22,979 nucleotides of DNA from JANPBY01 sp031430645. GTDB lineage: Bacteria; Actinomycetota; Actinomycetes; DATJPE01. A program made the translations under genes and the position numbers. The DNA lies in NCBI GenBank assembly GCA_031430645.1, contig JANPBY010000035.1, positions 1-22,979 of the forward strand, written 5' to 3'. The notes under the pieces were generated by a model that did no database searches, was not told the origin of the DNA, and saw only the letters and a program-made list of their open reading frames with translations. Position 1 is the first letter of the stretch, and the number at the start of each line of letters is the position of its first letter. Shown in pieces: positions 6,796-13,594 of the stretch.

Positions 6796-7845
6796 TCAGC
6801 TCGGGGTGGCGACGGCGTCGAGCGAGGCCGGCGTCGGAGCCGAGGGCTGCTCGGCGGCGAGCAGTCGAGCCATGATGCGTCGAGCCTTCGCGACGCCCGC
6901 ATCCTGAGCGATGAGTACGTCGCGCTGGGAGTCGGGACGCCCCTGCATACCAATCTCCTGGAGCGCCAACGCATCGGCGTCCTCCTGCAGCACCGTGGCC
7001 AGGCCGATCCGAAGCTCCTCCGTCGCCGCCGCGTCCTCCACGGCAAAGTTCCGGCTGAAGGCGTAGTAGTACCAGGAAGTCGTGAAATTGATCGGGGTGA
7101 TCCCGTTGAGAACTTTGATGAGGTAGCCCTCCTCACGGGGGCGCCCCTCGCCGGCAATGCCAGAGTGCAGGAGGAGGTAGCCCGGTGGCCGGAACTCCGT
7201 GCAGTGGAACCGGTCATAAAGGCCATCGGTTCCCATCGTGGTCGCATAGAGCGGCGGCGCCTCCACACCGGGCATCAGCCTGTCCACTGAGACGACATCT
7301 CCATCGACCTCGACGGTGATCCCGTGTTCGTAGATGTAGTCGTCGCCCACCGTGCTCTGGTGGATGAACGACTCGTGAGTCAGGTCGAGGAGGTTGTCGT
7401 GAATGAGGTCAGCCCGACAATCGAAGCGGACTGAATGGGTGACGGTGGCCCACTCCGGATCGGTCATCCAGTGCGTGTCGGGCACGAGGCTCTCGTCGAG
7501 CTGATCGACGTCCCCGGTCCAAACCCAGATCCAACCATCCCTCTCCACCACCGGAAACGACCGGACTCGCGCTCGCTTCGGGATCAAGGACTGGGCGGGG
7601 ACTCGGGTGCAGCCACCGTCCGGGCCATAGGTGAAGCCGTGGTAGCCGCACTCGATGGAGTCCTCCACCACTCGCCCGGCCGACAGTGGGTAACCGCGGT
7701 GAGCACACCGGTCCTCGAGCACAACCGCCGTGCCGTCCATCCGCCGGTAGAGCACCAGCGCGACCTCGCAGACGGTCCGGTGCACAGGGGTGCGGGTGAC
7801 CTCGTGGGACCAGGCTGTGACGTACCAAGCATTGAGCACATACAT
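6796..7845 (-). CDS. Rieske non-haem iron oxygenase, VanA-like
   Basis: A 349-residue oxygenase alpha-subunit-like protein. The N-terminal Rieske [2Fe-2S] centre is formed by Cys47-x-His49 and Cys66-x2-His69 (CAHRGYPLSAG..., ECGYHG). The catalytic mononuclear iron site is marked by the D..NLLDLTHESFIH segment with His157 and His162. This architecture is that of vanillate O-demethylase oxygenase (VanA) and related demethylating or hydroxylating monooxygenases, which need an electron-donating reductase. No ferredoxin/reductase gene is in the window, so the partner must be elsewhere. The start is firm: GAGGAGG lies about 6 bases upstream. It heads a leftward run with the cupin-like, DinB and possibly kinase genes and is divergent from an F420-type PPOX gene. 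The substrate is unknown. Confidence 0.88.
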   Translation of the reverse strand: MYVLNAWYVTAWSHEVTRTPVHRTVCEVALVLYRRMDGTAVVLEDRCAHRGYPLSAGRVVEDSIECGYHGFTYGPDGGCTRVPAQSLIPKRARVRSFPVVERDGWIWVWTGDVDQLDESLVPDTHWMTDPEWATVTHSVRFDCRADLIHDNLLDLTHESFIHQSTVGDDYIYEHGITVEVDGDVVSVDRLMPGVEAPPLYATTMGTDGLYDRFHCTEFRPPGYLLLHSGIAGEGRPREEGYLIKVLNGITPINFTTSWYYYAFSRNFAVEDAAATEELRIGLATVLQEDADALALQEIGMQGRPDSQRDVLIAQDAGVAKARRIMARLLAAEQPSAPTPASLDAVATPS

Positions 7846-7932
7846 GGCGGCCTCCTCATCGCGAGCCTAGGCCTCGGAGGTGGATCCCAGCCGCCCGTCC
7901 GACCAGGCCGATGCGGACTAACCTCGATCACC

Positions 7933-8352
7933 ATGGAGATGACTCATGGCTTGGGATTCGCTGCGGCGCGCAGCAAGGGGACACTCGTGACCATCCGACG
8001 AGACGGTCGCCCACAGGTGTCCAACGTGCTCTATGTGATCGACGACGATGTCGTCACCATGTCACTCACCGACGACCGGGCCAAGACCCGAAACCTTCGG
8101 GCCGACCCCCGGGCCTGCCTCCACGTCACCGATGAGAGCTTCTGGCAGTACGTCGTCCTGGACGGCATGGTTGACCTGAGCCCCGCGGCAGAAGACCCTG
8201 CCGACGAGACCGTCGAACGCCTCGTTGCCTACTACCGGCGGCTCAGCGGCGAGCATGCGGATTGGGACGACTACCGAGCGGCGATGGTCAGCGAGCGTCG
8301 GCTCATCGCTTCGCTCACGGTGACGAGCGTGTACGGACAGGTGTCCGCGTAG
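7933..8352 (+). CDS. F420-type PPOX-class oxidoreductase (Rv1155-like)
   Basis: A 139-residue split-barrel protein matching the TIGR03618-type PPOX group, many of which bind coenzyme F420. Visible features are RSKGTLVTIRRDGRPQVSNV near residues 13-32, MSLTDDRAKTRNLRADPRACLHV near 43-65, and a conserved WQYVVLDGMVDLS strand. The frame is open further upstream, but that portion lies across the Rieske gene. The ATG at 7933 or the one two codons later at 7939 fits the family start. No strong ribosome binding site is visible. The 87-base divergent gap to the Rieske gene contains the palindrome GCCTAGGC at 7865-7872, of unknown meaning. The natural substrate cannot be inferred. Confidence 0.85.
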   Translation: MEMTHGLGFAAARSKGTLVTIRRDGRPQVSNVLYVIDDDVVTMSLTDDRAKTRNLRADPRACLHVTDESFWQYVVLDGMVDLSPAAEDPADETVERLVAYYRRLSGEHADWDDYRAAMVSERRLIASLTVTSVYGQVSA

Positions 8353-8365
8353 CCTGTCCCTCCCC

Positions 8366-8441
8366 GCCCTCGTAGCTCAGGGGATAGAGCATCGGTTTCC
8401 TAAACCGTGTGCCGGCAGTTCGAATCTGCCCGAGGGCACCA
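8366..8441 (+). tRNA. tRNA-Arg(CCT), CCA encoded
   Basis: A full cloverleaf can be folded. The acceptor stem is GCCCTCG/CGAGGGC (8366-8372 with 8431-8437), the D stem is GCTC/GAGC, and the anticodon loop TTCCTAA (8397-8403) carries anticodon CCT. The T arm is GGCAG-TTCGAAT-CTGCC. The discriminator base is A8438 and a templated CCA follows at 8439-8441. The outermost anticodon-stem pair is a T-T mismatch; the remaining stems pair. It reads the rare AGG arginine codon. No attachment-site repeat or integrase is seen next to it. Confidence 0.95.
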
Positions 8442-8500
8442 CCCGAACGTCTGCGCGCCAGCAGGATTCGGCCAGAGCCTTGGCTGAGAGGATTGGCCGT

Positions 8501-9118
8501 GTGACCGATCTGAGCGCTCAGGAGCGCACGCACTGGCAGGGACACGCGCGGCACCTCGCGTACTTCACGCTCGGCTACAACGTCCTGGAAGCCGTCATAG
8601 CCATCACGGCCGGTGTCATTGCCGGTTCCGTTGCGCTGATCTCCTTCGGCGGCGACAGCGTGGTGGAGTCACTGTCGGCCTTGGTGATTGTTTGGCAATT
8701 CCGCACCACAGTGCCGGAGGATCGCGAACGCCAGGCCTTGCGACTCATTGCGTTGGCGTTCTTCGCCCTCGCTGCCTACATCACCGTCGATGCCTTACGC
8801 GCCCTGCTCACCGGGTCGGATGCAGAGGCCAGCCCGGTCGGCATCGCCCTCGCGATCGCCAGCCTCATCGTGATGCCCTTCCTGGCCTGGGCCAAGCGAC
8901 GAGTCGGCCGACAGCTCGGCTCCGCTGCCGTGCTGGCCGACAGCAAGCAGACCCTCCTCTGTACCTGGCTTTCCGGCGCCCTCCTCGCTGGGCTGCTACT
9001 CAACGCCATGCTCGGCTGGTCCTGGGCCGACCCGATCGCGGCGCTGGTCATTGCCGCGTTTGCCGCTCATGAAGGGCTCGAAGCCTGGCGCGGCGAAGAA
9101 GAGGGCGATGATGACTAA
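8501..9118 (+). CDS. Short CDF-like cation transporter protein with divergent metal site
   Basis: A 205-residue membrane protein with about five to six hydrophobic segments resembling the transmembrane part of cation diffusion facilitator exporters. The second-helix motif reads SVALISFGGDSVVES (Asp52, Glu56). The fifth-helix motif reads LADSKQTLLCTWLS, so the usual HxxxD zinc pair is Gln and Cys here. The C-terminal cytoplasmic domain of typical CDF proteins is absent, making it about a third shorter. The frame opens at a TTG (8480), but the GTG at 8501 has GAGAGGA 8 bases upstream and is preferred. It lies 59 bases after the tRNA and 30 bases before the SRPBCC gene. Which ion it handles is unknown. 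Confidence 0.78.
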   Translation: MTDLSAQERTHWQGHARHLAYFTLGYNVLEAVIAITAGVIAGSVALISFGGDSVVESLSALVIVWQFRTTVPEDRERQALRLIALAFFALAAYITVDALRALLTGSDAEASPVGIALAIASLIVMPFLAWAKRRVGRQLGSAAVLADSKQTLLCTWLSGALLAGLLLNAMLGWSWADPIAALVIAAFAAHEGLEAWRGEEEGDDD

Positions 9119-9148
9119 TGCCGGGCGTTCAGCCGCCGAACCGATCCC

Positions 9149-9601
9149 GTGACCGTGTCCCTCTCCATCGCCGCACCCCCTGGGACCGTCTACGGGCTCG
9201 TCGCTGACTTGGCGCGGATGGGTGAGTGGAGCACGGAGACGACCGACGTCACCTGGCTGGACGGGGCCACCGAGCCGCTCGTCGGCGCACGCTTTCGCGG
9301 CACGAACCGCAACGGCTTTCGCCGCTGGCAGACGATCTGCACGGTGGTGAGCGCCGAGCCCGGCGTCGCCCTGAGCTGGCGGTCCAGCTCCTTCGGCAAG
9401 GCCGTGGCCCTCTGGACCTACGGCTTCGCCCCAGACGGCTCGGGCGGGACGCTCGTGACCGAGTCCACCGTGGACGAGCGTGGTTCGCTCATGCGGAGCG
9501 TCGCGCCGCTGGCCACCGGGGTGCGCGACCGTGCGGGACACAACAAGGCCACGATGCTGGAGACCCTCCATCGCCTCAAGGGTGCAGCCGAGCGCGCCTG
9601 A
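9149..9601 (+). CDS. SRPBCC (START-like) family protein
   Basis: A 150-residue protein of the SRPBCC/polyketide cyclase-like ligand-binding fold. It has the typical order: V.LSIAAPPGTVYGLVADLARMGEWS at the start, a central G..FRGTNRNGFRRWQTICTVVSAEPG strand pair, and a C-terminal helix (residues about 115-148). Such proteins bind hydrophobic small molecules, and function varies widely. It starts with GTG at 9149, 30 bases after the CDF-like gene, and probably shares its transcript. No Shine-Dalgarno motif is evident. Confidence 0.82.
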   Translation: MTVSLSIAAPPGTVYGLVADLARMGEWSTETTDVTWLDGATEPLVGARFRGTNRNGFRRWQTICTVVSAEPGVALSWRSSSFGKAVALWTYGFAPDGSGGTLVTESTVDERGSLMRSVAPLATGVRDRAGHNKATMLETLHRLKGAAERA

Positions 9602-9666
9602 GCCTCGTCAACTGCGCGCTACGGTCGGCGTCTTGGCCCGGAGACTCAAGCGCGAGGAGCCTGATC

Positions 9667-10677
9667 GTGTCGCTGCAAGACTTTGCCCGGCATCCCTTGC
9701 TGTTCGGTCCTAGCCCCATCCACCCGCTGCCCCGACTCACCAAACACCTCGGTGGAGCCACGATCTGGGCCAAGCGCGAGGCCTGCAACAGCGGGTTGGC
9801 CTACGGCGGCAACAAGACCCGCAAGCTCGAGTACATCGTTCCCGATGTACTCGAGCAGGGGGCCGACACCTTGGTCTCCATCGGCGGCTACCAGTCGAAC
9901 CACACCCGCCAAGTCGCTGCAGTCGCTGCGCACCTTGGCCTGAAAGCCGTCTTGGTGCAGGAGCGTTGGGTCGACTGGCCGGATGCCGTCAACGATCGAG
10001 TCGGCAACATCATGCTCAGCCGAATCATGGGTGCTGAGGTGCGGCTAGACCCGTCCGGCTTCGGCATCGGATTCAAGGACAGCTGGAACAAGGCCCTAGA
10101 AGACGTACGCGAGCGGGGCGGCACGCCGTACGGCATCCCGGCTGGCGCCTCCGACCACCGACTCGGCGGACTTGGCTTCGCCCGCTGGGCCTATGAGGTG
10201 GAGGAACAGGAACGTGAGCTCGACGTCTTCTTCGACACGATCGTCGTGTGCTCAGTCACCGGGTCAACTCAGGCGGGCATGATCGCCGGGTTCGCCGGTC
10301 AGGAACGACCGCGGCGGGTCCTCGGCATCGATGCGTCCGCCAAGCTCATCGAGACGCGCGACCAGGTCGCGCGCATCGCCCGCAACACAGCCGAGCTGAT
10401 CGGCCTGGGCCGCGACCTGCGCGAGGACGAGATCACCGTGCTCGCCGGCTGGGCCGGGGAGGTGTACGGGATCCCGGTCCAGTCCACGATCGATGCAATT
10501 CGCCTCACCGGAAGTCTCGAAGGCGTCATCATCGACCCGGTCTATGAAGGCAAGTCCATGGCTGGCCTCATCGACCTCGTCACCAGCGGCGAGATCCCGT
10601 CCACCTCGACCGTCCTCTATGCCCACCTTGGCGGACAGCCAGCCCTCAACGCCTACAGCGCGTTGTTCACAAACTGA
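9667..10677 (+). CDS. acdS: 1-aminocyclopropane-1-carboxylate (ACC) deaminase
   Basis: A 336-residue PLP enzyme predicted to open ACC, the plant ethylene precursor, to 2-oxobutyrate and ammonia. It follows the Pseudomonas enzyme almost end to end: FGPSPIHPLPRLTKHLGG, the PLP lysine Lys50 in GGNKTRKLEY, the nucleophile serine in SIGGYQSNHTRQ, CSVTGSTQAGM, and DPVYEGKSM. The Glu after DPVY and the Leu in GGQPALNAY are the residues that distinguish true ACC deaminase from D-cysteine desulfhydrase (Ser and Thr there). The frame is open far upstream, but that part overlaps the SRPBCC gene. The GTG at 9667 has GAGGAG 7 bases upstream and matches the family start. The next gene is an esterase in the same direction. 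Activity on D-cysteine remains possible. Confidence 0.9.
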   Translation: MSLQDFARHPLLFGPSPIHPLPRLTKHLGGATIWAKREACNSGLAYGGNKTRKLEYIVPDVLEQGADTLVSIGGYQSNHTRQVAAVAAHLGLKAVLVQERWVDWPDAVNDRVGNIMLSRIMGAEVRLDPSGFGIGFKDSWNKALEDVRERGGTPYGIPAGASDHRLGGLGFARWAYEVEEQERELDVFFDTIVVCSVTGSTQAGMIAGFAGQERPRRVLGIDASAKLIETRDQVARIARNTAELIGLGRDLREDEITVLAGWAGEVYGIPVQSTIDAIRLTGSLEGVIIDPVYEGKSMAGLIDLVTSGEIPSTSTVLYAHLGGQPALNAYSALFTN

Positions 10678-10733
10678 CCGACCTCACCTGCTTCTGGGCA
10701 GACTCTCGTCGATGAGTGGAGACGTGACAACAC

Positions 10734-11720
10734 ATGCCGATCTTTGATCTGTCGCTCGATGAGCTGCGGTCCTATTCCGGGCGAAACCCGCGTCCGGCGG
10801 ACTTCGATGACTACTGGTCCAAGGCCCTCGAGGAGCTCCACGCCGCTGGCCCTGCCGCCGACGTAACGATGCAGCGTGTGGTTCATCCGGCGACGTACGC
10901 CGAGTGCTTCGACCTGTGGTTCACGGGCGTCCGTGGGGCGCGGGTCTACGCCAAGTACCTGCGCCCCACCAACGCCACGGGTCAGGTGCCTGCAGTCGTC
11001 GTCTTCCACGGCTATTCAGGCAGCAGCCCGGACTGGTTCAACCTTCTTCCGTACGTCGCGCAGGGCTTCGCAGTCGCAGCGCTCGACTGCCGAGGCCAGG
11101 GCGGGCGCTCCCAGGACATCGGCGGCGCGCTGGGCACCACGTTGAACGGTCACATCGTTCGTGGCCTGGGTGACGGCCCACACAACCTGGCGTTCCGGCA
11201 CATCTTCTTGGACACCGTGCAGCTCACTCGTCTGGTCATGGACTCCCCAGAAGTCGATGCACATCGAGTCGGAGTGACCGGCGGGTCACAAGGCGGCGGA
11301 CTGACCCTGGCGTGCGCCGCCCTGGAACCGCGGGTTCGAGCTGCAGCACCGATCTATCCGTTCCTGTCGGACTATCTGCGGGTCTGGGAGATGGACCTCG
11401 CGACCGACGCCTATGAGGAACTTCGTGCCTACCTGAGGCGCTTCGACCCCAACCACGAACGGGTGGAGGAGATGTTCCGGACGCTGGGCTACATCGACGT
11501 CCAACACCTCGCCGACCGGATCCAGGCAACCGTGTTCATGCAGACCGGGCTGATGGACACGGTCTGTCCGCCGTCGACCCAGTTCGCCGCCTACAACAAG
11601 ATCCGGTCGCCGAAGGACGTGCTGATCTATCCAGACTTCGAGCACGAGGATCTCCCGGCGGAGGACGATCATGTCCTCGCCTTCATGGTCGAGCAGCTGG
11701 CTCCCCAGCAGACGACCTGA
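10734..11720 (+). CDS. Acetylxylan esterase / cephalosporin-C deacetylase-like (CE7) hydrolase
   Basis: A 328-residue alpha/beta hydrolase of the CE7 group, which removes acetyl groups from sugars and small molecules. The catalytic triad is visible as Ser185 in VTGGSQGGG, Asp275 in TGLMDTVCPP and His304 in YPDFEHEDLP. The family's HGYSG oxyanion segment (residues 92-96) and LDCRGQGGRS (118-126) are intact. There is no signal peptide, so it acts inside the cell, as CE7 enzymes do. The ATG at 10734 has GGAG about 12 bases upstream, and no better in-frame start exists. It follows ACC deaminase by 56 bases. Its last 38 bases overlap the convergent TetR gene. Confidence 0.85.
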   Translation: MPIFDLSLDELRSYSGRNPRPADFDDYWSKALEELHAAGPAADVTMQRVVHPATYAECFDLWFTGVRGARVYAKYLRPTNATGQVPAVVVFHGYSGSSPDWFNLLPYVAQGFAVAALDCRGQGGRSQDIGGALGTTLNGHIVRGLGDGPHNLAFRHIFLDTVQLTRLVMDSPEVDAHRVGVTGGSQGGGLTLACAALEPRVRAAAPIYPFLSDYLRVWEMDLATDAYEELRAYLRRFDPNHERVEEMFRTLGYIDVQHLADRIQATVFMQTGLMDTVCPPSTQFAAYNKIRSPKDVLIYPDFEHEDLPAEDDHVLAFMVEQLAPQQTT

Positions 11721-12330
11721 CCCTCGCCCTTTCGAGTGCGCCGGGCGCGAGCCCGAGCTCGTTCTCCGCTCCTTCCCTGGACCATCGAGTGGCCTGCTCG
11801 CGACTGATCGAATCTGGGTGTGCGACGACCTGAAGAGCCAACCCGTCGAGCAACGACAGCAGCCGCCAGGCCGTCGCGTCGAGGTCGTCGCAAACCATGC
11901 GCCCCTCGTGAACGCCATCTCCGATCACCGTGACCAGCTGCTCTTGCCAGGTCTGGTTCAGTCGTCGCGAGGTGCGCTGCAGAGCGGGCCTGCGGGCCGC
12001 CTCGGCCCAGGCATCCAGCCAAAGCTGGATGGCGAAGTCCTCATCGGCGCGAGCGTAGGACGCGAGGAAGAGCGCGAGCCTCTCCAACGGGTCCTGCCCC
12101 GACTCCATGGCTTCGACGGTGGCCCGGAGATCGTCACCGGCAGCTCGCTCGAACGCTGCGGCCAAGAGTTCATCCATCGAGGCGTAGTAGTGGTGGATCA
12201 GGCCACTTGAGGTTCCCATCTCGGCAGCCACATCTCGCACGGTCGTTGCCGCGATGCCCTGGCGCAGCATGACTGACAATGCGGCGCTCACGATCGCCTC
12301 GCGGCGGTCCTCTGGGCTCATCCGGGCCAT
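11683..12330 (-). CDS. TetR-family transcriptional regulator
   Basis: A 215-residue regulator with an N-terminal TetR helix-turn-helix (about residues 8-55: RREAIVSAALSVML.QGIAATTVRDVAAEMGTSSGLIHHYYAS..ELL) and a C-terminal all-helical ligand domain containing TWQEQLVTVIGDGVHEGRM. The open frame extends to 12438 but then overlaps the divergent gene. Met at 12330 (or the one three codons later at 12321) fits the family. Neither has a clear ribosome binding site, so a leaderless start is possible. Position suggests that it represses the divergent GcvT-like/flavoprotein pair and perhaps the esterase. The inducer is unknown. Confidence 0.88.
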   Translation of the reverse strand: MARMSPEDRREAIVSAALSVMLRQGIAATTVRDVAAEMGTSSGLIHHYYASMDELLAAAFERAAGDDLRATVEAMESGQDPLERLALFLASYARADEDFAIQLWLDAWAEAARRPALQRTSRRLNQTWQEQLVTVIGDGVHEGRMVCDDLDATAWRLLSLLDGLALQVVAHPDSISREQATRWSREGAENELGLAPGALERARVRSSAGEPAARP

Positions 12331-12388
12331 GAGGTCACCGTAGGAGGCTATTGCGCGCGTGTCCAACAGGGCCTTAGGGTTGCCCACC

Positions 12389-13594
12389 ATGGTCATGACC
12401 ACTGTCTTCCACCCACGCCTGGCCGAACTGAACACCACTGGGCTCTGGATGCACTGGGCCGGCTACCTGTCGGCGGTGAAGTACGACATGTCGGCCAAGC
12501 ACGAGTACTTCGGCGTGCGCAACGGAGCCGGCTTTTTCGATGCGTCACCGCTGAACAAGTACTGGATCACCGGACGCGACACGGTGCGCTTCCTCAGCGG
12601 GGTCATGGCGCGCGACATCCGGACCTGCCGTGAAGGCCGGGCGCAGTACACGATCTGGTGCGACGACGACGGCTACATCCTCGAGGACGGCGTGCTGTTC
12701 CGGCACGCGGCCAACGAGTTCTTCCTCACGGCCGCCGAGCCGAATCTCTCCTACCTCGAGCAACTGATCGGTTCCCTCGATGTGTCCATCACCGACGTGT
12801 CCGAGCAGTACGGCGTGCTGGCCATCCAAGGCCCGCGGTCCCGCGACATCCTGATCGGGCTCGCCCCGGAGATCGCCCCCCTGCCGTACTTCGGCCTGAC
12901 TCCGAGCAAGGTCGCCGGTCATGCCGTCACCATCAGCCGTACCGGCTTTTCCGGGGACCTCGGCTACGAGATCGTCGTCCCCGCGGACAGTGCCCTGGCA
13001 GTCCTGGACGCCGTGATCGAGGCCGGCCAGGGCCACGGGCTTCGCCCGTTCGGCGACACGGCCCTGTCGATGCTGCGGATCGAGGCCGGGCTTCCGCTGA
13101 TCGATGTCGAGTTCTCCTCGAGTCGGTTGGCCTACAACGACGAGCAGCGCGTGACTCCACACGAGCTCGGGCTCGGCTGGATGCTCAAGGGGCTCGACGA
13201 CAACACCCGACCGTTCATCGGGCGCAAGGCGCTCCGGGCCGAGGTTCGCGACGGCACCTCACGGTGGGCCACGGTCGGCCTGGCTATCGACTGGGCCGCC
13301 TACGACGAGCTCTATGTCAAGGCGGGTCTGGTGCCGCACATGGACGAACATCCAGTCCCCTGGGAGACGATGCTGTACGACGACGACGGCGAACGTGCCG
13401 GCTACGCGACGAGCCTCATGTATTCCCCCATTCTCCAGCGCTACATCGCGATCGCCCGGGTACGCCCTGAACACAGTGCTCTAGGCACCCGCGTGCACGT
13501 GGAGCAGACGCTCAACCACGAATACACGACCGTTCCGGCCGAGGTCACCCGGCTCCCCTTCTTCAACCCCGAGCGAAAGACGGCCACTCCATGA
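12389..13594 (+). CDS. GcvT-fold aminomethyltransferase-like protein, probable folate-dependent demethylase
   Basis: A 401-residue protein with GCV_T (N-terminal two thirds) and GCV_T_C barrel domains, the fold of glycine cleavage T-protein and of tetrahydrofolate-dependent O-, S- and N-demethylases (LigM, DmdA, dimethylglycine-type enzymes). Family marks are the tetrahydrofolate-site acidic residue in DGYILEDGVLFR (Asp100, counted from this start), GVLAIQGPRSRDIL, SRTGFSGDLGYEIVV, ML RIEAG, and FIGRKAL in the C-terminal part. It lacks gcvH/gcvP neighbours, so glycine cleavage is unlikely. Start choice: ATG 12389 has AGGG 9 bases upstream; ATG 12395 and GTG 12359 are alternatives. It overlaps the next gene by 4 bases (ATGA), is divergent from TetR, and probably transfers a methyl from an unknown substrate. 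Confidence 0.82.
   Translation: MVMTTVFHPRLAELNTTGLWMHWAGYLSAVKYDMSAKHEYFGVRNGAGFFDASPLNKYWITGRDTVRFLSGVMARDIRTCREGRAQYTIWCDDDGYILEDGVLFRHAANEFFLTAAEPNLSYLEQLIGSLDVSITDVSEQYGVLAIQGPRSRDILIGLAPEIAPLPYFGLTPSKVAGHAVTISRTGFSGDLGYEIVVPADSALAVLDAVIEAGQGHGLRPFGDTALSMLRIEAGLPLIDVEFSSSRLAYNDEQRVTPHELGLGWMLKGLDDNTRPFIGRKALRAEVRDGTSRWATVGLAIDWAAYDELYVKAGLVPHMDEHPVPWETMLYDDDGERAGYATSLMYSPILQRYIAIARVRPEHSALGTRVHVEQTLNHEYTTVPAEVTRLPFFNPERKTATP
12390..12401. promoter_or_regulatory. 12-bp palindrome at the GcvT-like start, possible TetR operator
   Basis: TGGTCATGACCA is a perfect 12-bp palindrome overlapping the two candidate ATG codons of the GcvT-like gene, about 60 bases from the TetR start. Its position would suit autoregulatory TetR repression, but it also encodes the first residues (MVMT), so chance is a real alternative. 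Confidence 0.25.

Noticed and set aside
6298..7290. 330-residue plus-strand open frame across the cupin-like and Rieske genes
   Set aside because: Arg/Pro-rich translation without domain features; the opposite strand has the Rieske and mononuclear iron motifs.
8366..8500. tRNA-Arg as an integration site for a mobile element
   Set aside because: No integrase, no duplicated tRNA 3' end seen nearby, and flanking genes look like ordinary chromosomal genes.
9226..9666. Long upstream extension of the ACC deaminase frame
   Set aside because: It overlaps the SRPBCC gene out of frame and is Arg-rich; GTG 9667 with GAGGAG upstream matches the family N-terminus.
11286..11918. 210-residue minus-strand frame overlapping the esterase
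   Set aside because: No domain; the esterase catalytic triad is complete on the plus strand and TetR explains the minus-strand coding at the right end.
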